This document shows, one piece after another, positions 43,371-44,761 of a stretch of 44,761 nt of DNA. Numbering within the stretch: position 1 is the stretch's first letter; the number at the start of each line of letters is the position of its first letter. Origin of the DNA: Phlegmacium glaucopus (Eukaryota > Basidiomycota > Agaricomycetes > Agaricales > Cortinariaceae); contig MU130566.1 in the NCBI GenBank assembly GCA_015039465.1, positions 315,851 to 360,611 of the forward strand, given 5' to 3'. The notes under the pieces are model-generated. The model was not told where the DNA came from, did no database searches, and saw only the letters and a list, made by a program, of their open reading frames with translations. The translations under genes and the position numbers were made by a program.

Positions 43371-43748
43371 ATGCTTATTATCCCATCTCTCGCAGTCGTA
43401 TATCTCTTTGCACAGCTCACCGTGCTCGCTGTACCTGTCCCATTCTATCATGGTGTATCGTTCCAGCCCCCTGCACCCTCATTGACCTACGAAGCTACCC
43501 CAGTTCTCGACACTCGTGGCTGGGTTAGCCATATCAGTAAGGTAGCGGGAGCTCTAGCAGGTTATTCTCCAAGTCGTACGTCAACGTTGCTTGCTTGATT
43601 TCAGTGTATCTGTTGGCTAATGTCCTATCCGCCCCCAGATCCGTGGGCATCAGGACCAATGTCGTCGCCTGTACCAGCACGGCCTAAACCACTGCCGGCG
43701 CTTATTCCGCAGGGGATGGTCCCAGTGTTCCCGGACTATGGGACCTGA
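43371..43748 (+). CDS. Small secreted proline-rich protein, family S copy 3
   Basis: Exons 43371-43575 and 43639-43748 encode 104 residues, with exon lengths identical to S2. Leader intron 43316-43370 abuts the ATG. The signal peptide reads MLIIPSLAVVYLFAQLTVLA, and the remainder matches S2 except Ser for Thr in GWVSHISKV. Prolines dominate the mature protein; there are no cysteines. Codon-level changes against S2 are few, so selection cannot be judged from this pair alone. Function unknown. It sits between A3 (divergent, upstream) and C3 (convergent, downstream), as S2 does in its unit. Confidence 0.75.
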
Positions 43749-43938
43749 GGGTTATGATCCACACGACACGCACGGTACAATAATTGTGGTTGGAAAACAG
43801 AGCGCTCTGGGTGGTCGCCGCCTCCGTCGCCGTGAGTTCGGAAGAGTCGAGGTCAACTGCACTGTGGGCGTTGTAGAAATAAACCTGGTTATTGTTTGAA
43901 ATGTTCGTGAATAGTTCGGTACTCGGTGCGTGCTGCTT

Positions 43939-44761
43939 TCAAAGGGTCAGTACGATATTGGGGGCATTCAGGGATTCGGGACAACCGTCTGATACCATAT
44001 ATCCGAAAAGTCGAGAATTACCTCCGAAGCGCTTGGTGCACACTGCAATTTCCATGTAATTATCTGGATGGCGGATCCGGCCTCCGAGATCCCTGGTCGA
44101 CCTGTCGTCGTGCTCGTAGCATACCTCGAGCTCATACTCGATTTCTGAGCTTGGATAGACCACGCTAGAATCAACGCTTCTGGTGGTGGCCTCTCCACCT
44201 CTTTCTATCACAAGAGACGAAAATGGGGAAGCATTTAGGGCTAACAAATATTGACTCTTGGTCCACTGAAGCTGTCGTTCGAAGTAAGCCTCCTCGTCTT
44301 CAAGTTGGACATTTTGACAAAAGATACAGGTAGTTGTGGCAGTGTTGTTGAAACCCATGGCATCCACGAAATCCACGAATCGTGGATACACACCACAAGT
44401 TATGGTTGTGGTATTGCTGTATATAGGAGATACATGAAGCCTGAATCAATAAGGTACTGAGCATCGAAATTTTCATCTGTCTATTTCAAATCTGCATGTA
44501 GGCTTGAGTTATATCACCTTCATTGCGTTCGTCAACACCACCGCTCACCGTCAAACCAATTTATGAAATTCCATCTCATTTGCGAGATTGCGCATCACCA
44601 AGTCCTTCCACAAATTCATCGCAAATGCATTGTCAAAGTCAAAAAGGTCACGGAGAGGGGTGTTTGGATTGATCTTGGTTGGTGGAGTCCTCACCATATC
44701 GTCACCTCCTTCATTTCCTGCTTCCTCAGTAGCATGAGCGAGGATTGTGGAAAAGGTTGTT
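43939..44761 (-). CDS. Family C gene, copy 3 (5' end beyond window)
   Basis: A 150-codon frame (44391-43939) starts MYPRFVDFVDAMGF and runs without break through CIFCQNVQLEDEEAYFERQ, SPFSSLVIERGGEATTRS, SSVVYPSSEIEYELEV, CYEHDDRSTRDLGGRI and FGYMVSDGC to a stop after NIVLTL. The upstream piece (RDLFDFDNAFAMNLWKDL...NEMEFHK) lies at about 44560-44761 and continues past the window. This copy lacks the 2-nt frame break of C2. A possible alternative intron (GTATGC within the EV codon to TTGCAG at about 44045) cannot be excluded. One CxxC pair only, so no zinc finger is claimed. Confidence 0.5.

Larger units (their letters stand above)
43070..44761. repeat. Recent segmental duplication, second copy (cut by window end)
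   Basis: Near-identical to 35190-36940 over S, the S-C spacer and most of C. Small differences include a few extra bases near 43800 and 43150. The true right border is outside the window. Confidence 0.85.

Noticed and set aside
29873..44761. A B mating-type locus (pheromone and receptor genes)
   Set aside because: The S peptides lack a CaaX end and the D proteins have one membrane span rather than seven.

Overview
The window looks like nuclear DNA of a filamentous basidiomycete (Agaricomycetes-type fungus). Protein-coding signal is split by many short (about 45-70 nt) GT-AG introns. There are two Plavaka-type DNA transposons, a lineage known from mushroom-forming fungi, and one Ty1/copia retrotransposon. 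I see no bacterial operons, rRNA or tRNA. No species can be named from the sequence.

Layout. 1-4.4 kb: gene-poor and degenerate, with a 206-bp near-perfect palindrome. 4.4-8.3 kb: a decayed copy ('unit 1') of a locally repeated gene block. 8.3-14.5 kb: a damaged Plavaka element. 14.6-15.7 kb: a 1.04-kb hAT-like non-autonomous element with an 8-bp target duplication. 16.24-22.43 kb: a complete but dead Ty1/copia element on the minus strand, with 312-bp LTRs, a 5-bp target duplication and a ~1.05-kb minisatellite-bearing insertion in its reverse transcriptase. 22.5-22.7 kb: a small hairpin element whose ends resemble Plavaka termini. 23.44-29.63 kb: a nearly intact 6.19-kb Plavaka element with terminal inverted repeats. 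29.87-36.9 kb ('unit 2') and 38.9-44.76 kb ('unit 3', running off the window): two further copies of the repeated block. The transposons from 8.3 to 29.6 kb appear to have split an older tandem array.

The repeated block is the main unexplained content. It holds four kinds of gene: D (plus strand), a seven-exon single-pass membrane protein with a glycosylated ectodomain and a proline/serine-rich tail carrying a small cysteine cluster; A (minus strand), a multi-exon protein of unknown function; S (plus strand), a ~104-residue secreted proline-rich protein with an intron just before its ATG; and C (minus strand), which shares a segment with A. S2/S3 are almost identical, whereas S1 is broken. 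D1 looks intact, whereas D2 has lost its start and stop codons. A and C copies carry indels and their exon structure could not be fully resolved. This is an actively duplicating, lineage-specific family with no function I can recognise.

Each Plavaka element encodes two divergently transcribed genes from a short shared promoter: the C2H2-finger transposase (plus) and a seven-exon accessory protein (minus) whose second half resembles the DUF6532 family. Both genes keep the same intron positions in the two diverged elements, so the accessory gene is probably a real part of the transposon. The 23-29 kb copy has one premature TGA in its transposase; the 8-14 kb copy has a deletion frameshift in the transposase and a frameshift in the accessory gene.
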